Under the pieces are notes generated by a model. The model saw nothing but the letters and a program-made list of their open reading frames with translations, was not told the origin of the DNA and ran no database searches. Source: Rhizobium sp. CB3090 (GTDB lineage: Bacteria > Pseudomonadota > Alphaproteobacteria > Rhizobiales > Rhizobiaceae). From it: 64,000 nt of DNA. The DNA lies in assembly GCF_029714285.1 (NCBI RefSeq), contig NZ_CP121663.1:496001-560000 (forward strand), written 5' to 3'. Positions 8,945 to 16,571 of this stretch are shown here, in pieces. The translations under genes and the position numbers were made by a program. Each line of letters opens with the position of its first letter. Position 1 is the stretch's first letter.

Positions 8945-9173
8945 TGCACGGTTCGTTGCAGGCTCCTGCGACTGAGACGAATTCAGATTGAAATTCCTTT
9001 CTGCAATGTGTTACATAGTCGGCGCGTGAGGTGTTATCGCTCAAAATAGCCGGTTTCGCAACGATTATGCAGGCTCCTGAGCGCTCTCCATGTTTTCGTT
9101 GACCATCCCCTCCAAACCGAGGGGTGGGACGCGCTTTCAGCATCCGGTTTCGGATGGGCAAAGGGAGGATCAG

Positions 9174-10106
9174 ATGTCGAGGTTGACGACAGCCGAAATG
9201 CGAGGCTACCAACAGATTTGTGGTCATGACGGCGCCATGATGGTGATCGCCTGCGATCAGCGCGGCGGCATGCGCAGCCTGCTTGCGAGCGACCCGCAGG
9301 AGCAGGCTGCCATATCCGACAAGACCCTCGGCGACACGAAAGCCGATATTGCCATGTTCCTTGCAAGCAAAGCCTCTTGCGTTCTCGTCGATCCGATCTG
9401 TGCCGTTCCCGCACTGGTCGACGACCGGATTATCAGACGCGATACCGCACTTCTGATCGGCTTGGATGCATCGGGATGGGATACGTCGTCAGAAGGGTAT
9501 CGCCTTTCCAAACTGGTTTCCGGCATTTCCGCCCGTCGCGTCCGTCAACTCGGCGCCACCGGCGGCAAGATCATGGTCTATTTCCGCGCGGACCGGGAGG
9601 AGGCGAACAGCCATAACATCAACCTCCTCCGCCAATGCATCGAGGATTTCGCCCGCGAAGACCTGCTGCTGGTCGTCGAATTCTTGACATATAAATTCGA
9701 TGACGAAGACGAGGCGGACTATAAGGCCAAGTTGCCTTCGCTCGTCGTCGGCGGCAGCAAGATTTGTCTGGACTGCGGAGCGAAGGTCCTGAAGATTCCG
9801 TATCCTGGAACTGCCGAAGCCTGTGCGGAAGTGACGAGGCTTGCTGGGGACGTCCCCTGGGCGGTATTGTCGGCCGGTGTCGACCACTCGACGTTCTTGC
9901 GACAGGTGGAAGATGCCATGCGCAACGGTGCGTCCGGCGTCATTGCGGGTCGGTCCTTATGGAAAGACTGTATCTCGCTCGACCGTTCCGTCACGCGAGA
10001 CCGATTGGAAGCGGTCGCTGTTCCGCGGCTTCGCGAAATCCAAGCTGTCATCGCAGCACATTTCAAAGGCGTTAAGTCCGATCAGGGACAGAAGGCAGAT
10101 GTCTGA
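9174..10106 (+). CDS. LacD/DeoC-family aldolase (tagatose-1,6-bisphosphate aldolase-like)
   Basis: Class I aldolase of 310 residues. The start at 9174 is chosen because GGGAGG precedes it by 6 bases; an upstream in-frame ATG at 9090 has no ribosome site. The Schiff-base region AKVLKIPYPG and the phosphate-binding end GVIAGRSLWKD match LacD-type aldolases, which cleave ketohexose-1,6-bisphosphates to dihydroxyacetone phosphate and glyceraldehyde-3-phosphate with loose C3/C4 stereochemistry. It overlaps the next gene, a double kinase, by 8 bases. Role inferred: last step of a rare ketohexose pathway. The exact sugar isomer cannot be told. Confidence 0.82.
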   Translation: MSRLTTAEMRGYQQICGHDGAMMVIACDQRGGMRSLLASDPQEQAAISDKTLGDTKADIAMFLASKASCVLVDPICAVPALVDDRIIRRDTALLIGLDASGWDTSSEGYRLSKLVSGISARRVRQLGATGGKIMVYFRADREEANSHNINLLRQCIEDFAREDLLLVVEFLTYKFDDEDEADYKAKLPSLVVGGSKICLDCGAKVLKIPYPGTAEACAEVTRLAGDVPWAVLSAGVDHSTFLRQVEDAMRNGASGVIAGRSLWKDCISLDRSVTRDRLEAVAVPRLREIQAVIAAHFKGVKSDQGQKADV

Positions 10107-11511
10107 ATTAGCCATTGGCGTGGACATTGGCGGCACGAATATTCGTGCGGCTCTCGTCTCCAAGCGAGGCGAAATCCTTAAAAAGCTGTCGGAGCGGACA
10201 CCGGCCGATCCGCGGCAGGTCTTCGAGCGCGTCAAGGCGATGGTGCAGGAACTCGACATGGCCGATGTTGTCGGTCTTGGCGTAGGCGTTCCCGGCCGTG
10301 TCGACATTGCAAATCGTTCGGTTTTATCCGGCGGCATTTTGAATCTGGCCGGCATGGACCTCGTCGATCAGTTGGAGACAAGTCTCGGCAAGAAGGTCGT
10401 CATCGAAAATGATTGCAGCATGGCGCTCATTGCCGAAATGAGCATCGGTGCTGCCAAAGGTTTTCAAAGCGTCGCCATGCTGACCATCGGAACGGGGATC
10501 GGTGGCGCGGTTGCCCAGGACGGCAGCATCTATCACGGCCACAGGACCGCCGGGCAGTTCGGCCATATCTGCGTTCAACACGATGGTCCCGAATGTGCCT
10601 GCGGAAGACGCGGCTGCGTGGAAACCTTCAGCTCGGGAACAGCGCTGCGCCGGCACATAAACGAAGCGGGATTGTCGGCCTTATCCATTGCCGATATTTT
10701 TGAAATGGCCTCAAGCGGAGATGCGACGGCCAGGGCGGTGTTACGCGCTTGGGCAGGACCCCTGCGTGTAGCGCTCGATAACATAGCCGCAACGATGGAT
10801 CCGGAAATCATCCTATTGGGAGGCGGCCTCGGCTCCGACGCGGCGCGAGCGCTTGCAGATCTTCCGGCGGTGGCGCCGTGGTTTCGCCCAATGATCGTAC
10901 CGGCCAAACTCGGAGATGACGCAGGGGTCATCGGAGCCGCCCTATCGACATTCTCAGGCGTCTCCCGCTGTGCCGAAAAGCGTGTCGTGCTGGTCAATGG
11001 TGTGCCTGCATCAGGGAAAAGCCGTCTTGCCAAATTGCTGTCTGAACGCACCGGATGGCCGGTCCTTTCCCTCGACGGCATCAAGAATCCCTTCCTGGAG
11101 CACATCGGCGGCGTAGACCGGGAGTTCAACCGGATGCTCGGAAAGGCAAGCTATCAGGCTATTTGGTTGGCAATTCGCGAGGCGCCGGCCGGGTCTACTT
11201 TCATCATCGACGCCTGGTTTGGCTTTCAGCCCAAGACCGTGCTCGAAGCCTATATCAAAGATGCTGGCGTCGACCGCGTCGCAGAACTTTGGTGCAAGGT
11301 CCCGGGCGTCGTTGCCGGGGAGCGGTACGGCAGTCGTTTAAAAGACCGGCTGCCAGGCCATCCGGGAGCGGAATACATCCCGGAACTGGTGGCGCTCGCC
11401 GATCGTGCCGAACCCATGGGATGCGGCCCGTGGATGACTGTCGATCAAACAAGGGAGCCGGACATGGACGATGTGATGGCCTGGATTTCGAGGGTGTTCG
11501 GCCAGGCATGA
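10099..11511 (+). CDS. ROK sugar kinase fused to a C-terminal P-loop kinase domain
   Basis: A 470-residue fusion. Residues 1 to about 290 are a complete ROK kinase: N-terminal ATP motif VDIGGTNIRAA, catalytic Asp in IENDCS, GTGIGG, and the zinc motif with GH and CACGRRGC. From about residue 294 a second nucleotide-binding domain begins, with Walker A GVPASGKS (301-308) and the length of a small P-loop kinase (gluconate kinase or chloramphenicol-phosphotransferase-like). The start at 10099 overlaps the aldolase by 8 bases. ROK proteins normally end near 300 residues. Inference: two successive phosphorylations of a hexose feeding the aldolase. The second domain's acceptor is unknown. Confidence 0.85.
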   Translation: MSELAIGVDIGGTNIRAALVSKRGEILKKLSERTPADPRQVFERVKAMVQELDMADVVGLGVGVPGRVDIANRSVLSGGILNLAGMDLVDQLETSLGKKVVIENDCSMALIAEMSIGAAKGFQSVAMLTIGTGIGGAVAQDGSIYHGHRTAGQFGHICVQHDGPECACGRRGCVETFSSGTALRRHINEAGLSALSIADIFEMASSGDATARAVLRAWAGPLRVALDNIAATMDPEIILLGGGLGSDAARALADLPAVAPWFRPMIVPAKLGDDAGVIGAALSTFSGVSRCAEKRVVLVNGVPASGKSRLAKLLSERTGWPVLSLDGIKNPFLEHIGGVDREFNRMLGKASYQAIWLAIREAPAGSTFIIDAWFGFQPKTVLEAYIKDAGVDRVAELWCKVPGVVAGERYGSRLKDRLPGHPGAEYIPELVALADRAEPMGCGPWMTVDQTREPDMDDVMAWISRVFGQA

Positions 11512-11622
11512 AAACTGCCGCCTTTCAGGGCGGTCGACGAAAGCTCGGACCTGGCTTCAAAACGCTGTGAGACACTCCGTCAACGGCAGGGGACGTCGTG
11601 TCTCCAATCCGGTTAATTGATT

Positions 11623-11660
11623 AGGAATTTCAAATAGATGATGGAAATTCGTTGCAGAAA
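11623..11660. promoter_or_regulatory. Candidate SorC operator region
   Basis: An inverted repeat GAATTTC / GAAATTC (11625-11631 and 11644-11650) followed by TTGCAGAAA (11652-11660). Both AGGAATTTCAA and TTGCAGAAA also occur, on the minus strand, just upstream of the SorC gene (8988-9006). Two shared 9-11-base blocks in the regulator's own leader and in front of the importer suggest regulator binding sites; inference only. Confidence 0.35.
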
Positions 11661-11668
11661 AAAATTAC

Positions 11669-11697
11669 TTGACGGCCCGCTGTAAGCCGCTGATTAT
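11669..11697 (+). promoter_or_regulatory. Candidate sigma-70 promoter of the CUT2 importer
   Basis: TTGACG, 17 bases, then GATTAT, located 46 bases before the binding-protein start and directly after the candidate SorC operator. This gives the importer its own promoter in addition to read-through from the aldolase/kinase genes 230 bases upstream. Confidence 0.4.
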
Positions 11698-11742
11698 CCA
11701 TTCCGCCGGACAGGGGAGGTCTGGTTTCAAGAGGAGGTAATT

Positions 11743-12732
11743 ATGGAGCGCCGTTCATTTCTCAAGGCCACTGCTGTGGCAACGCTTGCCACCGGTGTTT
11801 CGGCTGTCGCCGGAAGCGTCAAGGCACAAGACAAGAAGTTTACTATTGCCCTAATTCCAGGTCTCACGACGGATGCCTTCTATATCACCATGCGCAAGGG
11901 CGCTGAGGCCGCCGCCAAGGCGGTGGGTGCTGAACTCATGTTCCAGGGCGCATCCGATTTCAATCCGGTCACACAGGTTCCCGTTCTCGATGCCGTCATC
12001 GCCAAGAAGCCGGATGCGATCCTGATTGCGCCAACCGACAAGGATCAGCTGATCCAGCCGCTGAAGAAAGCTTTCGATGCGGGTATTCCCATGATCACCG
12101 TCGATACGTTCATCGGCACCGGCGTTTATCAAACCGGCAGCGGCGACGCCGATTTTCCGCTTTCCTACATTGCCTCGGACAATCTGCTCGGAGGGGCTAT
12201 TGCTGCGCGCGCGCTTGCAAAAGCCGTCGGCGAGAAGGGCAAAGTCTACGTTTCGAACGTCAAGCCCGGTATCTCGACGACCGACCAGCGTGAGCAGGGC
12301 TTCAAGGACGAGATGAAGAAATATCCGAACATCACCGTTCTCGAAACACAGTATAATGACGACGATGCGAACAAGGCGGCGTCGCAGCTCCAGGCCGTCT
12401 ACGCTCGCAACTCGGACCTCGATGGTGTTTTCGGTGCCAACCTGTTTTCTGCTCTCGGTGCAGCAAACGGCGTGCAGCAGACCGGCCAGACAGGCAAGAT
12501 TCGCGTCGTCGCCTTCGATGCGCCGACGACGATCGTCGACAATATCAATTCCGGCCTTGTTGACCTCGCGATTGCCCAGCACCCGGCAGAAATCGGCTAC
12601 TTCGGTCTGATCTCGGCTTATGCCCATCTGACCGGCAACTCGATCCCGACCTCGATCGGTACCGGTTTCACGGTCATCGATAAGTCGAATGTCGCGGATA
12701 AGAACGTCGCGAAATTCATCTACTCCGATTGA
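11743..12732 (+). CDS. CUT2 sugar ABC transporter substrate-binding protein (RbsB/FrcB-like), Tat signal
   Basis: Periplasmic binding protein of 329 residues. The N-terminus ERRSFLKATA is a textbook twin-arginine motif followed by a hydrophobic stretch and a VKAQD cleavage region. The mature protein is RbsB-like: IALIPGLTTDAFYITMRKG at its start, IAPTDKDQLIQPLKKAFDAGIPMITVDT, and a late VAFDAPTTIVDNI segment. GAGGAGG precedes the ATG. It is followed by a stem-loop and then by permease and ATPase genes in the order seen in rhizobial frcBCA. A ketohexose or pentose is the likely ligand, given the aldolase and kinase upstream. Confidence 0.92.
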   Translation: MERRSFLKATAVATLATGVSAVAGSVKAQDKKFTIALIPGLTTDAFYITMRKGAEAAAKAVGAELMFQGASDFNPVTQVPVLDAVIAKKPDAILIAPTDKDQLIQPLKKAFDAGIPMITVDTFIGTGVYQTGSGDADFPLSYIASDNLLGGAIAARALAKAVGEKGKVYVSNVKPGISTTDQREQGFKDEMKKYPNITVLETQYNDDDANKAASQLQAVYARNSDLDGVFGANLFSALGAANGVQQTGQTGKIRVVAFDAPTTIVDNINSGLVDLAIAQHPAEIGYFGLISAYAHLTGNSIPTSIGTGFTVIDKSNVADKNVAKFIYSD

Positions 12733-12744
12733 TCGGATGAAGTC

Positions 12745-12770
12745 TGCGCCTCGCTTATGGGCGGGGCGCA
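12745..12770 (+). terminator. Intercistronic stem-loop after the binding-protein gene
   Basis: TGCGCCTCGC and GCGGGGCGCA form a 10-base stem with one G-U pair around a 6-base loop, 13 bases after the stop codon. There is no strong T-run, so partial termination or 3'-end protection that raises binding-protein mRNA over permease mRNA is more likely than full termination. Confidence 0.55.
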
Positions 12771-12838
12771 TCTTTGGTCATAGTAGAGGGACTGGCGTGG
12801 CGACTTTTGTGCGTCCCCGCTCTAGTTCGGGTTGATTT

Positions 12839-13903
12839 ATGAGCATCGACAATATCGAGACCCGCGAGGCAGATCAGCATGTGGCGCCTGAGGCGGACCA
12901 CGGCGATCAGGCCAAAACCATTGTCAACCGCATCGCCCAGTTGCGCGCATGGCTCTTCCTTGCCGCGCTGATCGTGATTTTCGAGATCTGGGCACGCGCC
13001 AGTTTCGGCGGCACCTTTGTTGGCTCACCCTTCAATTGGCAGTCGGTCGCCGTTTTTGCCGTGGCACCGCTCCTGCTTGCCATCGGCCAGACCTTTGTCA
13101 TCATATCCGGCGGTATCGACCTTTCGACCGGCTTCATCATGGGGCTCGCCGCGGTCGTCGCCGCGCATGTCACCAATATGGTCGGCCTTTATATGCCGCT
13201 GCCGATAGCTATGGTCTTCGGCATACTCGTCGCAATGGCTGCCGCAACGGTGCCCGGCTGCATCAATGGCCTCTTGATTTCCCGGCTTAAGGTGCCGCCC
13301 TTCATCGGTACGCTCGGCATGTTCGGCGTGGCGCGCGGGACAGCATTTCTTCTGGCTGGCGGCACGACGGTGCCCGTCAAGAACTCCTATTTCGCAGAGC
13401 TGGGCAATGGCCGTTTCTACGGTGTGCCCTATCTCGTCATCGTCACGCTGATCTTTGTGGTGATCATGCATTACCTGCTGAGCCAGACACGCTTTGGCCA
13501 GCACAATTATGCGATCGGCGCCAATGCTCAGGCGGCACGGCGGGCCGGCATCGATATAAAATCCCATCTCCTGCGGCTCTATATGCTTTCGGCAATCTGC
13601 GCCGGTCTCGGTGGCGCGCTCTATGCCGCGCGCTTTACCGCGGGTGCTGCCCAGGCCGGCGAACCGCTGCTGCTCGATAGCGTGGCTGCGGTCGTCATCG
13701 GCGGCGCCAGCTTGTTTGGCGGCTCGGGCACGATCACCGGCACCATTGCAGGCGCGCTGGTCATCGCCGTCATTCAGTACGGCTTGGTTTTCATGAATGT
13801 GGAGCCGTTCTGGCAGTTCATCGCCGTCGGTATCGTCATCATCATTTCGGTGCTCATCGACCAGGCGCAGCGCCGCTTCAGCGGAGCAAAACAGGATGAA
13901 TAG
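12839..13903 (+). CDS. CUT2 sugar ABC transporter permease (RbsC/FrcC-like)
   Basis: Inner-membrane permease of 354 residues with about ten hydrophobic segments. Hallmarks of the RbsC group are present: VIISGGIDLSTG, RLKVPPFIGTLGM and the C-terminal GGASLFGGSGTITGTIAGAL. A charged, rather long N-terminal leader of about 35 residues precedes the first helix. The last 8 bases overlap the start of the ATPase gene. It works with the binding protein upstream and the single-domain ATPase downstream. Confidence 0.93.
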   Translation: MSIDNIETREADQHVAPEADHGDQAKTIVNRIAQLRAWLFLAALIVIFEIWARASFGGTFVGSPFNWQSVAVFAVAPLLLAIGQTFVIISGGIDLSTGFIMGLAAVVAAHVTNMVGLYMPLPIAMVFGILVAMAAATVPGCINGLLISRLKVPPFIGTLGMFGVARGTAFLLAGGTTVPVKNSYFAELGNGRFYGVPYLVIVTLIFVVIMHYLLSQTRFGQHNYAIGANAQAARRAGIDIKSHLLRLYMLSAICAGLGGALYAARFTAGAAQAGEPLLLDSVAAVVIGGASLFGGSGTITGTIAGALVIAVIQYGLVFMNVEPFWQFIAVGIVIIISVLIDQAQRRFSGAKQDE

Positions 13904-14642
13904 CGCAGCGCCTCTTCTCGAAGTCCGGAACCTGTCGCGCTATTTCGGCGCCGTCCAAGCCTTGGACAATTGCTCGATGGTGGTCCACCCCGGCGAGGTT
14001 GTCGCGCTTGCAGGAGACAATGGCGCCGGCAAAACGACGATGATCAAGACGATCTCGGGCGTTTATCCGCCAACGGCCGGTGAAATCCTGATCGAGGGAC
14101 AGCCAGTCACCTTCTCCTCTCCACAGGATGCGCGCGAAAAGGGAATAGAGACGATCTATCAGGATTTGGCGCTTGCCGACAATCTGACCATCGGCTCCAA
14201 CATCTTCCTTGGACGCGAGCCGATGAAGAAGCTCTTCGGCTTCCTGCCGGTCATCGACCGGAAGGCGATGGCAGAGGCGGCCCGGGAAACGATGGCGCGA
14301 CTCGACTTCCATGTGAAAAGGCTCGATGCGCCGGTCAGCAACTTTTCCGGCGGCCAACGTCAGGCGGTCGCAATCGGCCGCGCGGTCTATTGGAACGCCA
14401 GAATCCTGATCATGGACGAGCCGACGGCAGCGCTCGGCGTGCCGGAACAGCGCAAGGTGGTGGCGTTGATCAAGTCGTTGAAGGCACAAGGTCGTGGGGT
14501 CATCTTCATCTCGCACAATCTGCAGGATATTTTCGCGGTGTCCGACCGCATTATCGTCCTTCGCCGCGGCATCGTTGCCGGCGAGCGCAAGATCAGCGAA
14601 ACGACCCATGAGGAAGTCGTCAAGCTGATGATCGGCGGCTAA
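13896..14642 (+). CDS. CUT2 sugar ABC transporter ATP-binding protein, single ATPase domain (FrcA-like)
   Basis: A 248-residue ATPase starting at the ATG that overlaps the permease by 8 bases. Walker A GDNGAGKTT, signature NFSGGQRQAVAIGRA, Walker B ILIMDEPTAAL and the switch histidine ISHNL are all intact. Most CUT2 ATPases (RbsA, XylG) are tandem and about 500 residues; this one has a single domain, as in the rhizobial FrcA group. Its 3' end overlaps the 3' end of treZ on the other strand by 23 bases. Confidence 0.92.
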   Translation: MNSAAPLLEVRNLSRYFGAVQALDNCSMVVHPGEVVALAGDNGAGKTTMIKTISGVYPPTAGEILIEGQPVTFSSPQDAREKGIETIYQDLALADNLTIGSNIFLGREPMKKLFGFLPVIDRKAMAEAARETMARLDFHVKRLDAPVSNFSGGQRQAVAIGRAVYWNARILIMDEPTAALGVPEQRKVVALIKSLKAQGRGVIFISHNLQDIFAVSDRIIVLRRGIVAGERKISETTHEEVVKLMIGG

Positions 14643-16443
14643 CAGATTGAGCGTGCCGGTTACCGCCTTGGTCATCGAGGATGCCCGACGACAGGCCCCA
14701 AGCGACAGTCCAAGGCCCGATCCAATCGCTTGAAATAGTGCCTGATGTAAAGAGCGTCTGTCCCTCGGAAGGAATTGCTATAGCAACAGCCTTGTCCGTC
14801 AAATTGGCGGCAAGAGCGAGGGTGGCCTGGCCCAGCCGCCACGTAACCCGCACCAGTAGCTCGCCTTTTTCGTGGACGCCCGAGTAACCCTGTGCGCATT
14901 TGAGAAGCGGCACGATCTTTTCGCGCCGGAGTGTCATCAACCGTCCATAGTATTCGTTGAGAGCCTTGCCCTGCTCCGCTTGGCCCCAACGCAATTTCGC
15001 GCTTTGAAACGTGGCCTCGCTGGTCGGATCGGGTGCATCCTCTGCATCGAAGCCGGGCAGGCGCGACAGCTCCTCCTTGCGGCCAAGCCTCGCCTTGCTG
15101 TTCAGCTCCTTGCCGAGATCGCAGAAGAAGGGAAAGGGTGTCGTGGCTCCCCATTCCTCGCCCATGAACAGCATCGGGATTTGCGGTGAGAGCAGATAAA
15201 TCGCCGCAATTGCCTTCATGGCTTCGATCGAATGGGACGCAACCATCCGGTCGCCCATTGCCCTGTTGCCGATTTGATCGTGGTTCTGGATGAATGAGAT
15301 GAAAGCCATTGGTGGCAGGCCGGCGCTCGGCGATCCCCTCGTTCGTCCGCGATATCCCATACGCTCCCCTTGAAACACGAAGCCCTCGGCAAGCGCCCGG
15401 CCTATATGCGATCCATGATCGAGATAGTCCTGGTAGTAGCCGAAGGTCTCGCCGGTCGCGGCCACATGAAAAGCGTGGTGAATATCGTCATTCCATTGCG
15501 CCGTGAAGTGACGTGGCTTGCCGTGGGGATCGCGAGCCAAAAGGTCTGAGTTGTTGTCCTCATTCTCGAGGATCAGATGAATGTGGCGATCGGGAAACGC
15601 CCGTCTGACGCTGTCTGCCAGCTCTTTGAGGATATGCGGATCACTATCATCCTTGATCGCGTGAACGGCATCGAGCCGCAGACCATCCATACGAAAGATA
15701 CCTAGCCAGTAGATTGCATTTTCAATGACGAAATCGCGAACGAACCGGCTGCCTTCGCCGTCGTAGTTGAGACCGTTGCCCCAGGGGCTCTTGTGCCGCT
15801 CGTTGAAGATCGGAGCATAGGTCGGCAGGTAGTTTCCGTCCGGTCCGAAATGGTTATAAACGACATCGACGAAGACACAGATCCCGCGCTCATGCGCGGC
15901 ATCGACGAGCATTTTCAGATCTTCGGGGCGGCCGTAGCTGCTGTCCGGCGCGTAGGGCAGAACGCCGTCATAGCCCCAGTTGTACCGACCCGGAAAATCA
16001 CTGAGCGGCATGAGCTGGATCGCAGTGATGCCGAGTCCCTGCAGGTGATCGAGCTTTTCGATAGCCGATAGAAATGTGCCGGCTTCCGTAAACGCCCCGA
16101 CATGCAGTTCGTAAATGACGATTTCCTCCCAAGGTCGACCGCGCCAATGCTGCACGCGCCACTCGAACGCGTGGTCGATCAATTCGCTCGCGCCATGAAC
16201 ATCGTTCGGCTGGAAACGGGAGGCTGGATCCGGCACCTCTGTGCCGTCGGGGAGAATGAACTTGTAAAGATCGCCCGGCCGTGCCTCGGCTACTTCGGCG
16301 ACATGCCAACCGTCTTGTTGCGGTCGCATCTCCCATTCCTGGCCCTCAATGCTGACTTTCAGGCGGTCCCGCAATGGCGCCCATAGCCGGAATATGACGC
16401 TATGCGCTTTGATATCAGGCCCGAAGGTGAAGCTGTCTTGCAT
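14620..16443 (-). CDS. treZ: Malto-oligosyltrehalose trehalohydrolase
   Basis: GH13 enzyme of 607 residues that releases trehalose from maltooligosyl-trehalose made by TreY. An N-terminal beta-sandwich (FTFGPDIKAHSVIFRLWAP) precedes the barrel. Catalytic regions are visible: DVVYNHFG, GLRLDAVHAI with the nucleophile Asp, HLILENED with the acid Glu, and FIQNHDQIGNR. The normal C-terminal beta domain is followed by a tail of roughly 20 residues (DDQGGNRHAQSVSRRSSA) that overlaps the importer ATPase gene, so the last codons may be a recent extension. It is divergent from treY and has its own EcfG-type promoter. Confidence 0.95.
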   Translation of the reverse strand: MQDSFTFGPDIKAHSVIFRLWAPLRDRLKVSIEGQEWEMRPQQDGWHVAEVAEARPGDLYKFILPDGTEVPDPASRFQPNDVHGASELIDHAFEWRVQHWRGRPWEEIVIYELHVGAFTEAGTFLSAIEKLDHLQGLGITAIQLMPLSDFPGRYNWGYDGVLPYAPDSSYGRPEDLKMLVDAAHERGICVFVDVVYNHFGPDGNYLPTYAPIFNERHKSPWGNGLNYDGEGSRFVRDFVIENAIYWLGIFRMDGLRLDAVHAIKDDSDPHILKELADSVRRAFPDRHIHLILENEDNNSDLLARDPHGKPRHFTAQWNDDIHHAFHVAATGETFGYYQDYLDHGSHIGRALAEGFVFQGERMGYRGRTRGSPSAGLPPMAFISFIQNHDQIGNRAMGDRMVASHSIEAMKAIAAIYLLSPQIPMLFMGEEWGATTPFPFFCDLGKELNSKARLGRKEELSRLPGFDAEDAPDPTSEATFQSAKLRWGQAEQGKALNEYYGRLMTLRREKIVPLLKCAQGYSGVHEKGELLVRVTWRLGQATLALAANLTDKAVAIAIPSEGQTLFTSGTISSDWIGPWTVAWGLSSGILDDQGGNRHAQSVSRRSSA

Positions 16444-16484
16444 GTCGCCTCCATGTCAGTCGCTTCAAACTCTGCGGATTCTCC

Positions 16485-16509
16485 AACGCATCTTGTCGGC
16501 GAGTGTTCC
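16485..16509 (-). promoter_or_regulatory. EcfG-type promoter for treZ
   Basis: On the minus strand GGAAC (16509-16505), 16 bases, CGTT (16488-16485), a perfect match to the alphaproteobacterial general-stress sigma factor consensus. It ends 42 bases before the treZ start. Confidence 0.8.
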
Positions 16510-16515
16510 TGCGCC

Positions 16516-16540
16516 GGAACAGATCTTGTTCGGCTCCGTT
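16516..16540 (+). promoter_or_regulatory. EcfG-type promoter for treY-glgX
   Basis: GGAAC (16516-16520), 16 bases, CGTT (16537-16540) on the plus strand, 31 bases before the treY start. Only 6 bases separate its -35 element from that of the divergent treZ promoter, so the two stress promoters are back to back. Confidence 0.8.
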
Positions 16541-16571
16541 GATAGAAGCCATTCTTATGCAAGGGAAAGCC

